Of a DNA stretch of 64,000 nucleotides, positions 33,474 to 42,943 are shown piece after piece. Numbering within the stretch: the stretch's first letter is position 1; each line of letters starts with the position of its first letter. Made by a program: the position numbers and the translations under genes. The stretch spans positions 620,001 to 684,000 of the forward strand of contig NZ_CDPP01000006.1 in the NCBI RefSeq assembly GCF_000829905.1, given 5' to 3'. Below the pieces are notes generated by a model. That model was not told where the DNA came from, did not search any database, and saw only the letters and a program-made list of their open reading frames with translations. This DNA comes from Beduini massiliensis. Lineage in GTDB: Bacteria; Bacillota_I; Bacilli_A; Erysipelotrichales; Coprobacillaceae.

Positions 33474-34345
33474 TATGTTCCCCTTTCTTTAACCGGCAGC
33501 CAGATCTCGCTTTTATAATTGGATGCGGTAATTTCCCCAATTGAATAATATTCTAAATTAACACCTAAATCTAATTCATAATGGGGATTTCCCGGAAGCC
33601 ATTCTTTGTAAATCTTTGTATTTACAGCTTGTAACGCCCCCGGAAGCGAGCCGCTGCATCTAAATTTTGCCCAAACCGCAGAAGGAATCTCGAATACGTT
33701 TAACCCTTGGGGTACAGGCTTGCCATCGTAAATTCCACCAATCATATAGTAAAAGTTATCTTTATTCGCTCCTGTATTCATACAAATTCCAAATTCACCA
33801 ATATGAAATTGATTGATTATTTCCTGTGGTATTTGTTTCGTATAATCTCCTCTCTTAAATTCTTCCCAAAAAGCCGGAATCTCCTGATACGAGGTTTCAT
33901 AAGAGATGATTTTTTCTATCCCAATGACTTTAAAACAATTCATTTTTTCTATCACATAATCCATCTCATTCCCTCCACTAATTGATATGGAGATTTTGAG
34001 AGGTAAAAATGGTTTTATTTTTTTAGTATCTCCTTTTAACTGACTTGGAGCAACCCCATGAAAACGGCTGAATGCCTTCGTAAAGCTCTCAGGGGTATCG
34101 TAACCATATTTATAAGCTAAATCGATCACCTTTATATCACTGCTGACAAACTCTAAAGCGGCTAAATAAAGTCTGCGCCCTTTTATGTATTCATTAAGGG
34201 TATACCCGGTCATTAATTTAAACCCACGCTGAAAATGAAAAGAAGAAACATAAACATTTTCCGCTATATCATTGACATTAATATTATCTAAAAGATGTTC
34301 TTCAATATAATTGACTGCTCTTTTTAAAGTTTCTGTCCAATCCAT
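33473..34345 (-). CDS. AraC-family regulator with GyrI-like effector domain
   Basis: A 290-aa regulator. Residues 1-105 contain two AraC helix-turn-helix motifs (VNDIAENVYVSSFHFQRGFK and DLAYKYGYDTPESFTKAFSRFHG). From about residue 125 there is a GyrI-like ligand-binding domain (MDYVIEKMNCFKVIGIEK...), the same architecture as Rob/SoxS-type multidrug-responsive regulators. It probably senses a small hydrophobic ligand and may control itself plus the coupled DinB gene (inference). ATG follows GGAGGG. Confidence 0.88.
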   Translation of the reverse strand: MDWTETLKRAVNYIEEHLLDNINVNDIAENVYVSSFHFQRGFKLMTGYTLNEYIKGRRLYLAALEFVSSDIKVIDLAYKYGYDTPESFTKAFSRFHGVAPSQLKGDTKKIKPFLPLKISISISGGNEMDYVIEKMNCFKVIGIEKIISYETSYQEIPAFWEEFKRGDYTKQIPQEIINQFHIGEFGICMNTGANKDNFYYMIGGIYDGKPVPQGLNVFEIPSAVWAKFRCSGSLPGALQAVNTKIYKEWLPGNPHYELDLGVNLEYYSIGEITASNYKSEIWLPVKERGT

Positions 34346-34467
34346 CTTCTTTCCCTCCTAACAATACATTAATCATTTAAGATTATTCTGTCCTGTCAAT
34401 ACATGCTTCAATGTGTCCGTATTTTCTATCCCCATTATAGCATGTCCTTATTATTTTTTGCTTAAAG

Positions 34468-34492
34468 AAAAAGAAGTGACGTTCAGCACTTC
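34468..34492 (-). terminator. Terminator of the fatty acid synthesis operon
   Basis: Stem GAAGTG/CACTTC (34473-34478 with 34487-34492), 8-base loop, followed by TTTTTCTTT on the minus strand, overlapping the birA stop. Confidence 0.72.
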
Positions 34493-35184
34493 CTTGCTAG
34501 CGTAAATTCATTGACATGTATGTAATGCGTTTGATTTCCTTGGTTAATTTCAATACGTCCATCCTCTAAAAGATTTCCGATCTCAACATTGCCATATCCC
34601 TCTAAATAAACAGTTTTATTTCTTAGATAAGCATGTTCATTGGCAATGTTTAGTAATTGCTCATATTTTCCTGTTTTAAACAGCTGGTAATTCTCATTGA
34701 AATAATGTAAATAGCTTTCTAAAGTCTCTTGAATGTCTAATGAACTCCCTAAAGATTGCAGACAGGTGGCCGTTGATGGCAGCCCCTCCTCTTTTACGTT
34801 GATTCCGGTTCCGATCACAATGCCTTGAAGCTCTTTTTCAAAGACAGCTTCAATCAAAATGCCAACTAGCTTTTTATCCCCTACATAGATGTCATTAGGC
34901 CATTTGATCTTTGCTTTTATCCCTTGAGACTGGCATAACTGCCATATACTTACCGCACATACTTGAGTCAGTTGTTGGATACAGTTAGCTTCAATGGCTT
35001 CTTTTATGATAATGCTCGCCATTACATGTGCCTGTTTAGGGGCCATCCACTGATGATCTCTTCGCCCTCGACCATGAGTTTGATAATCTGCCCAAATGAC
35101 ATCATAATGGTTAAAATCTGAAATATTCTTTTTCGCATAAGTATTAGTAGAATCAATGGATTCAAAATGGTGAATATGAAACAT
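34483..35184 (-). CDS. birA: Biotin--[acetyl-CoA carboxylase] ligase
   Basis: A 233-aa class I biotin protein ligase without the N-terminal DNA-binding domain, so it is an enzyme only. Motifs: STNTYAK (residues 11-17), GRGRRDHQW (biotinyl-AMP loop), IKWPNDIYV (catalytic Lys) and GIGTGINV-like segment near residue 125. It attaches biotin to AccB. Its place at the end of the acc/fab operon, two bases after fabZ, links biotinylation capacity to carboxylase expression. Confidence 0.92.
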   Translation of the reverse strand: MFHIHHFESIDSTNTYAKKNISDFNHYDVIWADYQTHGRGRRDHQWMAPKQAHVMASIIIKEAIEANCIQQLTQVCAVSIWQLCQSQGIKAKIKWPNDIYVGDKKLVGILIEAVFEKELQGIVIGTGINVKEEGLPSTATCLQSLGSSLDIQETLESYLHYFNENYQLFKTGKYEQLLNIANEHAYLRNKTVYLEGYGNVEIGNLLEDGRIEINQGNQTHYIHVNEFTLARKC

Positions 35185-35186
35185 AC

Positions 35187-35615
35187 TTATTGTTGAACGG
35201 CAAACGTTAATTCCGCTTTAACGGCTATTTTACCGTTTACTTTGGCGATGGCTTCACCGATTCCGATCGGCCCTTTTTTCTTAATCAGCGTACATTCTAA
35301 TTCAAGAACATCTCCCGGGATGACCTGTTGTTTAAATTTACAGTTGTTGATGCCGGCAAATAAGGCAATCTTTCCTTTATTTTCTTCAACAGATAAGATA
35401 GCAACCGCTCCTACCTGTGCTAAAGCTTCAACAATTAATACTCCCGGCATTACATGTTGTTGTGGGAAGTGACCGCAAAACTGCATTTCGTTGACACTGA
35501 CACATTTAATGCCTTTTGCATATTCTCCCGGCTGATAATCAGTGATTCTATCCACTAAAGCAAAGGGATAGCGATGCGGTAAAATTTCCTGAATTTGATT
35601 ACTGTTTAATTCCAT
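35187..35615 (-). CDS. fabZ: 3-hydroxyacyl-ACP dehydratase
   Basis: A 142-aa hot-dog-fold dehydratase. The catalytic His is in PHRYPFALVDR (near residue 15) and the catalytic Glu in GVLIVEALAQVG (near 63). GHFPQQHVMPG is the family signature. It dehydrates 3-hydroxyacyl-ACP in elongation. It is the only FabZ in the window, and no fabM or fabN isomerase is seen, so how unsaturated fatty acids are made cannot be told from here. It sits two bases from fabF and two bases from birA. Confidence 0.95.
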   Translation of the reverse strand: MELNSNQIQEILPHRYPFALVDRITDYQPGEYAKGIKCVSVNEMQFCGHFPQQHVMPGVLIVEALAQVGAVAILSVEENKGKIALFAGINNCKFKQQVIPGDVLELECTLIKKKGPIGIGEAIAKVNGKIAVKAELTFAVQQ

Positions 35616-35617
35616 TT

Positions 35618-36859
35618 TTATTCTCCTTTATACTTCTTGAATACTAAAGTGGCATTATGTCCGCCAAATCCCAATGAGTTACTGATAGCATATTCGATAT
35701 CTTCAGTTCTCCCTGTATTCGGTACGATATCCAAATCACATTCTTCATCAGGAACTTGATAGTTGATCGTGGCTGGTATAAATCCATCCTGCAAGGCTTT
35801 TGTCGTGATAATCGCTTCAATCGCTCCGGTTGCACCTAATAAGTGCCCTGTCATTGATTTGGTTGAAGAGACGGCCAGCTTATAAGCATGATCTTTAAAT
35901 GTTGCTTTAATAGCGGCTGTTTCACCTTTATCATTCATAGCAGTAGATGTTCCATGGGCATTGATGTATTGAATCATGTCTGTTTGAATATTTGCATCGG
36001 CAATGGCTTCTTTCATGGCTCTGGCTCCGCCTTCTCCATCCGGTGAAGGAGCAGTGATATGATAAGCATCACAAGTTGAACCATAACCAATTACTTCACC
36101 ATAGATTTTTGCTCCACGTTTTTTGGCGTGTTCTAATTCTTCTAAAATAACGATGCCGGCTCCTTCCCCCATAACAAAACCGTTACGTTCTTTATCAAAA
36201 GGAATTGAGGCACGCGTTAGATCTGTTGATTCGCTTAAAGCTTTCATTGAAGTAAATCCACCGATTCCTAATGGAGTCACTGCGGCTTCACTTCCTCCGG
36301 CTAACATGATTTCCTGATAGCCATCGCGAATATTTCTAAATGCATCCCCGATACAATTTGTACCACCGGCACAGGCAGTCACGACACAAGAACACATTCC
36401 TTTTGCCCCTACCTCAATCGCTACATTACCGGCAGCTAAATTGGTGATAACCATTGGAATATAGAAAGGTGAGACACGATCATATCCTTTTGCCAAGGCT
36501 TTGCTGTGTTCTCTTTCGATCGTCTGCAATCCACCGATTCCGCTGGAAATGATACAGCCAAAACGGGTAGCATCAATTTCATCAATATTAATTTGTGAAT
36601 CGGCAAAAGCTTCTTTTGAAGCAATCATCGCTAATTGTGTAAAACGATCCATTTTCTTAGCTGACTTCTTATCGATGAAATCTTCTACTACTAAATTTTT
36701 TACTTCTCCGGCTAATTTCACACGTTGGTTCGTTGTGTCATAGCCTTTGATGAAATCAATTCCACATTTTCCTTCTTTTACTGCTTCCCACATATCAGGA
36801 GCAGTATTCCCGATTGGACTCACTGCCCCTATTCCAGTAATTACTACACGTCTTTTCAT
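35618..36859 (-). CDS. fabF: Beta-ketoacyl-ACP synthase II
   Basis: A 413-aa condensing enzyme. The Cys-His-His triad is visible in VVTACAGGTNCIGDA (Cys near residue 163), NAHGTSTAMND (His near 302) and SSTKSMTGHLLGA (His near 339). It elongates malonyl-ACP-derived chains. Start: ATG 36859 with AGGAGGAGC upstream gives the normal MKRRVVITGIGAVSPIG N-terminus; an ATG 25 codons further upstream lies inside fabG. Part of the fab operon. Confidence 0.95.
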   Translation of the reverse strand: MKRRVVITGIGAVSPIGNTAPDMWEAVKEGKCGIDFIKGYDTTNQRVKLAGEVKNLVVEDFIDKKSAKKMDRFTQLAMIASKEAFADSQINIDEIDATRFGCIISSGIGGLQTIEREHSKALAKGYDRVSPFYIPMVITNLAAGNVAIEVGAKGMCSCVVTACAGGTNCIGDAFRNIRDGYQEIMLAGGSEAAVTPLGIGGFTSMKALSESTDLTRASIPFDKERNGFVMGEGAGIVILEELEHAKKRGAKIYGEVIGYGSTCDAYHITAPSPDGEGGARAMKEAIADANIQTDMIQYINAHGTSTAMNDKGETAAIKATFKDHAYKLAVSSTKSMTGHLLGATGAIEAIITTKALQDGFIPATINYQVPDEECDLDIVPNTGRTEDIEYAISNSLGFGGHNATLVFKKYKGE

Positions 36860-36872
36860 TCGTCTGCTCCTC

Positions 36873-37625
36873 CTACATTGCCATTCCGCCATCAACATGA
36901 ATGACTTGGCCTGTAATATATTTTGATTCATCACTCGCTAAAAAGGCGACTGTATTGGCAACATCTTCCACAGTACCTAATGTTCCCAATGGAATATTCT
37001 TTGCTAAATCTGCTTTTACTTCATCACTTAATACAGCTGTCATATCGGTTTGAATAAATCCCGGTGCTACTGCATTGACATTGATGCCACGACTCGCTAA
37101 TTCTCTTGCTAGTGACATGGTCATGCCAATCACTCCGGCTTTACTTGCCGAATAGTTGACTTGTCCGGCATTTCCCATAACGCCTACAACAGAAGCCATT
37201 GAAATAATTTTACCGTATTTTTGTTTCATCATGATACGTGTCACATGTTTCATGCAGTTCCATGTTCCTTTTAAATTAACATTAATAACGGCATCAAAAT
37301 CTGCTTCTTTCATACGCATCATTAAATTATCTTTGGTAATTCCGGCATTGTTAACTAAAATATCGATTCTGCCAAATTTTTCCATCACTTCGGCAAACAT
37401 CTTTTCAGTGTCTTCAAAAGAAGAAACATCGGCACTGACGATCATTGCTTTTACCCCTAATGCTTCAAGTTCTTTTTGCGTTTCTTCGGCAATGGCTTTA
37501 TTGTTTCCAAAGTCAATGTAGTTCACAGCAATATTTGCTCCCAGCTGTGCCAATTTAAGGCATACTGCTTTACCGATTCCCTGGCTTCCTCCCGTGACTA
37601 AAGCAATTTTATTTGTTAAATCCAT
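36873..37625 (-). CDS. fabG: 3-oxoacyl-ACP reductase
   Basis: A 250-aa short-chain dehydrogenase with the NADP-binding GGSQGIGKA (residues 12-20), NNAG (near 90), the catalytic Ser near 142 (ASVVGVMG) and YSASK (Tyr and Lys near 155-159). It reduces 3-ketoacyl-ACP. Its start overlaps the last base of fabD (shared base at 37625), indicating coupled translation. Confidence 0.95.
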   Translation of the reverse strand: MDLTNKIALVTGGSQGIGKAVCLKLAQLGANIAVNYIDFGNNKAIAEETQKELEALGVKAMIVSADVSSFEDTEKMFAEVMEKFGRIDILVNNAGITKDNLMMRMKEADFDAVINVNLKGTWNCMKHVTRIMMKQKYGKIISMASVVGVMGNAGQVNYSASKAGVIGMTMSLARELASRGINVNAVAPGFIQTDMTAVLSDEVKADLAKNIPLGTLGTVEDVANTVAFLASDESKYITGQVIHVDGGMAM

Positions 37626-38557
37626 TATTCTTCTCCTTTTAATTCTTTTAAAGTTTTCTCTAATGATTCATGGTCTTCCACTTGATAGCATTTTATTGTT
37701 TTATCAATCTTTCTGATGAATCCGCTCAACACTTTTCCCGGTCCGATCTCAATAAAAGTATCTACGCCCTGTGACAACATGTAACGTATACTGTCTTCAA
37801 AATAAACAGAAGACTTGACTTGCTTCGTCAGCATTTGTGCAATAGTGCTGTTTTCTTCCAGTGGTCTTGCCGTTGAATTAAAGATAACCGGTAAACACAT
37901 TTCTTGGAATGTCACTTCTTTAAATTTATTCGCTAAGGCAACACTGGCTTTTTCTAATAATGAGGTATGGAAGGGTCCGCTTGTATTTAACGGTAAAGCT
38001 CTTCTGGCTTTGTTTTCTAATGCAAGCTCGGATGCTTTATCGACCGCTTTTGCTTCTCCGCCAATAACTAATTGTCCCGGACAGTTATAGTTGGCAATTT
38101 GAACAACTCCGTAGGCACTTGCTTCTTCTACACATTTTTGTAAAGTGTCTCGGTCTAGTCCTAAGACTGCCACCATCTTGCTTTCGATTCCTTTTGCCGC
38201 TTCTTCCATTGCCTGTCCTCTAAAACGAACTAAATCAATGGCTGTTTTGGCATCCATCACACCGGCGCTGTATAAAGCTGAATATTCCCCTAAGCTTAGT
38301 CCGGCGGACATAGCTGGTTCTATCCCATTTTCCTTTAATAATTCTGTTGCCATAATAGCACAGGCCACCATACAGGGCTGTGTATATTGTGTCTGTGACA
38401 ACACATCGATAGGTCCGTTAAAACATAAATCTTTCAGGTCAAAATCTATTTGGATCGCATCCATAATGTTTCTAGCTGTTTCGTAATGATCATAGAAAGA
38501 TTTTCCCATTCCTACGACCTGACTTCCCTGTCCGGCATATATAAAACCAATTTTCAT
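37625..38557 (-). CDS. fabD: Malonyl-CoA:ACP transacylase
   Basis: A 310-aa acyltransferase. GQGSQ (residues 9-13), the active-site Ser in GLSLGEYSAL (near residue 91), the His in SGPFHTSLL (near 199) and QGVDTFIEIGPGKVLSGF near the C-terminus are all present. It loads malonyl groups on ACP. It lies two bases after the second FabK-like gene. Confidence 0.95.
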   Translation of the reverse strand: MKIGFIYAGQGSQVVGMGKSFYDHYETARNIMDAIQIDFDLKDLCFNGPIDVLSQTQYTQPCMVACAIMATELLKENGIEPAMSAGLSLGEYSALYSAGVMDAKTAIDLVRFRGQAMEEAAKGIESKMVAVLGLDRDTLQKCVEEASAYGVVQIANYNCPGQLVIGGEAKAVDKASELALENKARRALPLNTSGPFHTSLLEKASVALANKFKEVTFQEMCLPVIFNSTARPLEENSTIAQMLTKQVKSSVYFEDSIRYMLSQGVDTFIEIGPGKVLSGFIRKIDKTIKCYQVEDHESLEKTLKELKGEE

Positions 38558-38559
38558 GA

Positions 38560-39627
38560 TTATTCCTCACATTCCTTTAATAATTCACTGATTAATGTAT
38601 CAACTGATTGAATAGTGTTTATGCGATAAGCATTACTTCCACAGAAAACCAAGCCATCATCCACATCCCCTTTAACGGCATGGATTAATGCCATAGAAAT
38701 ACAATAAGGCGTTGTCTTGGGATCACATGGTTTTAAACAGTTGAAACAATGGGTCAATGGAATTGTTTCTCCATCTGCCAAGCGATCGATCAATTTTGTA
38801 CGCATCGCTCTTCCCGGCATACCCACAGGTGATTTTACGATGACAATATCTTCTTTTTTGCAATTGACAAACATTTGCTTATAGGCATCACTGGCATCAC
38901 ATTCTTTAGTGGCAATGAAACGAGTAGCCATTTGTACTCCGCTTGCTTTTAAATCTAGGAAATGACGAATGTCTTTTCCATCATAGACACCCCCGGCAAC
39001 AAAGACCGGAATTTTTTTATTATATTTTTCTTCATAAGGCTTAACAGCGGATAAAACATCCCTTAGAATATCATCTAAGTTTTGTGTCTTTCCTTCTATC
39101 AATGCTTCTTTATCAAAACCAAGATGTCCCCCGGCTTCGCTTCCTTCAATCACAATAAAATCAGGAATCACATTAAATTTCTTATCCCATGTACGACAGA
39201 TTAAGGTAGCGACACGACCACTCGATACGATAGGAGCTAAAGCAATGTCTGTTCCTTTTGTGTGCTTAGGTAAAGTAAGAGGTAATCCTGCTCCGGATAT
39301 GATGGCATCCACGCCTGATTCTACCGACTGTTTGACCATTTCATCATAATCCGTAATAGCGACCATCACATTTACAGCGACCATGCCTTTACCATTGGCA
39401 ATGGCTTTCGCTTTTTTTATTTCTTTATCTAAAGCGACTAAGTTTGCATGTGTTGTATCTTTCAAGAAGTTTTCTTCACGATAACCGGGATGCGCTGTTG
39501 ATATAACACCCATTCCGCCATTTTTTGCCACATTTCCGGCAAGATTTCCTAATGATACACCTACACCCATTCCCCCTTGAATAATAGGGATTGTCAATTC
39601 TTTACTGCCAATTTTGATATAAGTCAT
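38560..39627 (-). CDS. FabK-like flavoprotein (nitronate monooxygenase family)
   Basis: A 355-aa FMN-barrel protein. PIIQGGMGVGVSLG at the N-terminus, EGSEAGGHLGF (about residues 160-170) and PVFVAGGVYDG (about 206-216) match the FabK/nitronate monooxygenase superfamily. It differs from the neighbouring FabK by about 40 extra residues and a Cys cluster, HCFNCLKPCDPKTTPYC (near 290-306), which could bind a metal or iron-sulfur cluster. Encoded two bases from both fabK and fabD, it likely works on acyl-ACP metabolism or lipid protection, but the activity is not known. Confidence 0.78.
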   Translation of the reverse strand: MTYIKIGSKELTIPIIQGGMGVGVSLGNLAGNVAKNGGMGVISTAHPGYREENFLKDTTHANLVALDKEIKKAKAIANGKGMVAVNVMVAITDYDEMVKQSVESGVDAIISGAGLPLTLPKHTKGTDIALAPIVSSGRVATLICRTWDKKFNVIPDFIVIEGSEAGGHLGFDKEALIEGKTQNLDDILRDVLSAVKPYEEKYNKKIPVFVAGGVYDGKDIRHFLDLKASGVQMATRFIATKECDASDAYKQMFVNCKKEDIVIVKSPVGMPGRAMRTKLIDRLADGETIPLTHCFNCLKPCDPKTTPYCISMALIHAVKGDVDDGLVFCGSNAYRINTIQSVDTLISELLKECEE

Positions 39628-39629
39628 AG

Positions 39630-40568
39630 TTACTCTCCTAGAAAATTGATTAACTTTTCTTTTTCCATGTCACATTCATGGAATAGATCTTCAATAATTG
39701 TTTTTACAGGTTTAATTTCTTTGACCATTCCGGCAACTTGTCCTGCCATTAATGATCCGCTCTGCGTGTCACCTTCCAACACTGCTTTTCTTAAAGAACC
39801 CAGTGTATAGGTTTCCAGTTCTTCCATAGAAGCCCCTTCTTTTTCACGCTTGATGTATTCTTTCGCCATTCTGTTTTTAATAATTCTGACAGGTGTACCA
39901 CTGATTCTTCCGGTTACTGTCGTGTCAGTATCTTTTGCTTTTACAATTGCGTTTTTATAATTTTCGTGAACCGGACATTCTTCACTTGCCAGTAAACAAG
40001 TCCCTACCTGTACACCGGATGCTCCCAATGCATAAGCCGCTAACAGTTGTTTTCCTGAAGCGATTCCTCCGGCGGCAATAACCGGAATAGACACTGCTTC
40101 TACGACTTGCGGTACTAATGCCATGGTTGTCAGTTCTCCGATATGTCCTCCGGCTTCTGTTCCTTCTACGATGACAGCATCGGCTCCGCTTCTTTCCAAA
40201 CGTTTCGCTAAGGCTACGGATGGAACTACCGGCATTACAAGGATTCCTGCTTCTTTCCATGCTTTCATATATTTCGATGGATTTCCGGCTCCTGTTGTCA
40301 CCACTTTAATCCCTTCATCAATGACTAATTGTGCCATTTCATCGACATAAGGATTCATCATCATTAAATTAACCCCAAAAGGCTGATCTGTCAGTTGTTT
40401 ACATTTTTCGATGTTTTCTTTTAGAATTTCTGTTGTCATTCCTCCGGCACCAATTAATCCTAACGCACCTGCATTAGAAACACTGGCTGCAAATTCACCG
40501 GTCGCAATATTTGCCATTCCTCCTTGGATAAGGGGATACTTAACCTTTAATAATTCATTGATTTTCAT
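39630..40568 (-). CDS. fabK: Enoyl-ACP reductase, FabK type
   Basis: A 312-aa FMN-dependent enoyl-ACP reductase. It has KYPLIQGGMANIAT at the start, EGTEAGGHIGELTTMALVPQV (catalytic His in GGH near residue 143), PVIAAGGIASG and VQVGTCLLAS, which fit the FabK of streptococci and clostridia. It performs the last reduction in the elongation cycle and is insensitive to triclosan in studied cases. No fabI is seen. It is 12 bp downstream of fabH. Confidence 0.92.
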   Translation of the reverse strand: MKINELLKVKYPLIQGGMANIATGEFAASVSNAGALGLIGAGGMTTEILKENIEKCKQLTDQPFGVNLMMMNPYVDEMAQLVIDEGIKVVTTGAGNPSKYMKAWKEAGILVMPVVPSVALAKRLERSGADAVIVEGTEAGGHIGELTTMALVPQVVEAVSIPVIAAGGIASGKQLLAAYALGASGVQVGTCLLASEECPVHENYKNAIVKAKDTDTTVTGRISGTPVRIIKNRMAKEYIKREKEGASMEELETYTLGSLRKAVLEGDTQSGSLMAGQVAGMVKEIKPVKTIIEDLFHECDMEKEKLINFLGE

Positions 40569-40580
40569 TGTTTTCTCCTT

Positions 40581-41525
40581 TTACCATTCAAATAGTGTTG
40601 CGCCCCAAGTGAGTCCTGAACCAAATCCAACACAAATAATTTTTTGATTTTCTTTTAATAATCCCTGTTCATTCATTTCTGACAATGCCATGGGGATACT
40701 GGCCGCTGAAGTGTTTCCGTATTCCTGTAAATTCATAAAGAACTTACCGGGATCTGCTTTTAATTTTTTATAGACATGTGAAATTATGCGATAATTTGCT
40801 TGATGACACACCACATAATCGATTTCATCAAGCGTCAACCCACTTTGACTAAGTAAGTTCTGGATAGATTTATTAATCGCATCAACGGCAAATTTAAAGA
40901 CTTCACGCCCATCCATATAAAGATAACCTTCTGATATATTGTTGAAAGTTCTTCCTTTGCAGTAAAGGGCTTCTTCATTTCCGGTTGAATTATTATAGCT
41001 GTAGAATAGGTGTTCATCACTTCCTTCTACAACAGCTGCCCCGGCACCATCACCAAATAAGATACAGGTTCCGCGATCCTGCCAATCAATCAGCTTGGAA
41101 ATAACTTCACTGCCGATAATAATGGCATATTCATCTTTTTGAAGCATTCCTTTTATAATGTTTAAGCTATAAACAAAACCACTGCACGCTGCATTAATGT
41201 CAAATGCCATGATTTCCTGATCATTTAAACCCAACTTCTTTTGAACTATACACGCTGTTGAGGGGGTATAATCATCAGGAGTAAAGGTTGCGACGAGAAT
41301 ATATTTGATCTTTGCGGTATCGATCTTTCCTTTTTCAATCGCATCTTTAGCGGCTAAATAGGCAAGTTCCGATGTATTTTGATCAACAGAAATATGACGA
41401 TTAGCAATCCCGGTTCTGCTTTTGATCCATTCATCACTGGTGTCTACCACTTTTGCTAGGTCATCATTTGAGACTACTTTGCTGGGTGCATAATGTCCAG
41501 TCGATAAGATTTTGATTCCTTTCAT
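40581..41525 (-). CDS. fabH: Beta-ketoacyl-ACP synthase III
   Basis: A 314-aa initiating condensing enzyme. Cys in FDINAACSGFVYSL (near residue 112), His in VVCHQANYRI (near 241) and Asn in EYGNTSAAS (near 271) form the catalytic triad. It condenses acetyl-CoA (or branched primers) with malonyl-ACP. Start is ATG 41525, preceded by GTGGAGAA; longer starts run into fabT. It is one base after the fabT stop. Confidence 0.95.
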   Translation of the reverse strand: MKGIKILSTGHYAPSKVVSNDDLAKVVDTSDEWIKSRTGIANRHISVDQNTSELAYLAAKDAIEKGKIDTAKIKYILVATFTPDDYTPSTACIVQKKLGLNDQEIMAFDINAACSGFVYSLNIIKGMLQKDEYAIIIGSEVISKLIDWQDRGTCILFGDGAGAAVVEGSDEHLFYSYNNSTGNEEALYCKGRTFNNISEGYLYMDGREVFKFAVDAINKSIQNLLSQSGLTLDEIDYVVCHQANYRIISHVYKKLKADPGKFFMNLQEYGNTSAASIPMALSEMNEQGLLKENQKIICVGFGSGLTWGATLFEW

Positions 41526-41526
41526 A

Positions 41527-42009
41527 CTATTTCTCCACTTCATATTTATATTTGATATCATTCACAAATCCACTTAATTTAGAAAGCAGATCAATCAAAT
41601 GATCCTCTTTCATCAATTCCGGAGAATCACATACTTGAGATACCATTTCTTCTTGAAACGCATTATGCAAAGCAAAAATATCTTTTCCTTTGGTGGTTAA
41701 ATACACATGTTTATAACGTCGGTCATAATGATCTTCTTTACGAATCACATAAAGTTTCTTTTCTAATTTCTTTACTGAAGTCGTAATTGTTCCATTCGTT
41801 AAACACAAGCGTTCTGCAATTGAACTCATCGTTGGATTTTCATCCTTTGCAATAGCGTTAATAATATTAATTTCGGACATTGATAAGTCTTTGACTCCGG
41901 CTCCTTTGAAGTACTGATGTTCAACGGAGATAGCGTCACTTAATAGATTTGACAATAATTCACTGATGATCTCTTTTTGTACGATCTTGCGATTATTCTT
42001 CAAATCCAT
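41527..42009 (-). CDS. fabT: MarR-family fatty acid synthesis repressor, FabT-like
   Basis: A 160-aa MarR regulator. The winged helix is DLSMSEINIINAIAKDENPTMSSIAERLCLTNGTITTSVKKLEKK and the wing RKEDHYDRRYKHVYLTTKG. In streptococci FabT represses fab genes when bound to acyl-ACP. The position inside the operon, between accA and fabH, supports FabT identity. Start ATG 42009 follows AGGGAG and overlaps accA by 17 bp; an earlier ATG (42042) has no site. Candidate operators TTTGAA-N-TTCAAA lie at acpP and accB. Confidence 0.88.
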   Translation of the reverse strand: MDLKNNRKIVQKEIISELLSNLLSDAISVEHQYFKGAGVKDLSMSEINIINAIAKDENPTMSSIAERLCLTNGTITTSVKKLEKKLYVIRKEDHYDRRYKHVYLTTKGKDIFALHNAFQEEMVSQVCDSPELMKEDHLIDLLSKLSGFVNDIKYKYEVEK

Positions 42010-42943
42010 TGCCGATCTCCCTAAACTTATGATAGCGTTCATCTAATATTTGTGTTTTTCTTTTCTTTGTCAATTCTTTTAGTTCTGATTCAAGATATTG
42101 CTTAATCTGTAAGAATACTAATTCTTTATTATTTTGAATTCCACCCACAGGTTCCTTGATAATGGCATCCACAATATGAAGATCATAGAGATCTTTGGCG
42201 GTAATTTTCATTAGTTCACTTGCTTCTTTCGCTTTTGAACTATCCTTATAAAGAATAGAAGCAAAGCCTTCCGGTGACAATACAGAATAGACTGCGTTTT
42301 CCAACATAACAATGCGATTCGCTACACTTAAAGCTAAAGCTCCGCCGCTGCCTCCTTCACCGATAACAATTGAAATGATGGGAACAGAAAGCATCGACAT
42401 TTCCATAATTGATCTGGCAATCGCTTCACCTTGTCCATGCTTTTCCGCTTTAATTCCCGGATAAGCACCCGGTGTATCAATAAAGGTAATAATCGGACGA
42501 TTAAATTTTTCAGCCTGTTTCATTAAACGCAAGGCTTTACGATAGCCTTCCGGACTAGCCATTCCAAAGTTGCACTGTACATTTTCTTCCACGCTTTTTC
42601 CTTTTACCGTTCCGATGACTGTCACAGGCATATCATTAAACATGGCAATTCCTCCATAAACAGAAGCATCATCACGATATAAGCGATCTCCATGTATCTC
42701 AATGAAGTCATCAAAGATATCTTGAATATATTCTTTGACATTAGGACGTCCGATATGACGTGCCAAATAAACACGATCATAGGCACTCATTGCCCCATAA
42801 GCTTCATCTAATATCTTTTGTTTGGATTTGAGCAATTCGCTCCTTGTTCCATCAATATCAATTCCCTGTTTTTTAAGATCTTCCAGCTTTAGAAGTTCTA
42901 ATTCAATTTCTTTAATCTTTATCTCTGCTTGTTGTAATGACAT
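41993..42943 (-). CDS. accA: Acetyl-CoA carboxylase carboxyltransferase, alpha subunit
   Basis: A 316-aa crotonase-fold protein with the AccA signatures ARHIGRPNVKEYI, FNRPIITFIDTPGAYPGIKAE and IGEGGSGGALALSVAN. With AccD it transfers the carboxyl group from biotin to acetyl-CoA. It directly abuts accD with its GGGAGGA ribosome site inside accD, and overlaps fabT. Confidence 0.95.
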   Translation of the reverse strand: MSLQQAEIKIKEIELELLKLEDLKKQGIDIDGTRSELLKSKQKILDEAYGAMSAYDRVYLARHIGRPNVKEYIQDIFDDFIEIHGDRLYRDDASVYGGIAMFNDMPVTVIGTVKGKSVEENVQCNFGMASPEGYRKALRLMKQAEKFNRPIITFIDTPGAYPGIKAEKHGQGEAIARSIMEMSMLSVPIISIVIGEGGSGGALALSVANRIVMLENAVYSVLSPEGFASILYKDSSKAKEASELMKITAKDLYDLHIVDAIIKEPVGGIQNNKELVFLQIKQYLESELKELTKKRKTQILDERYHKFREIGNGFEE

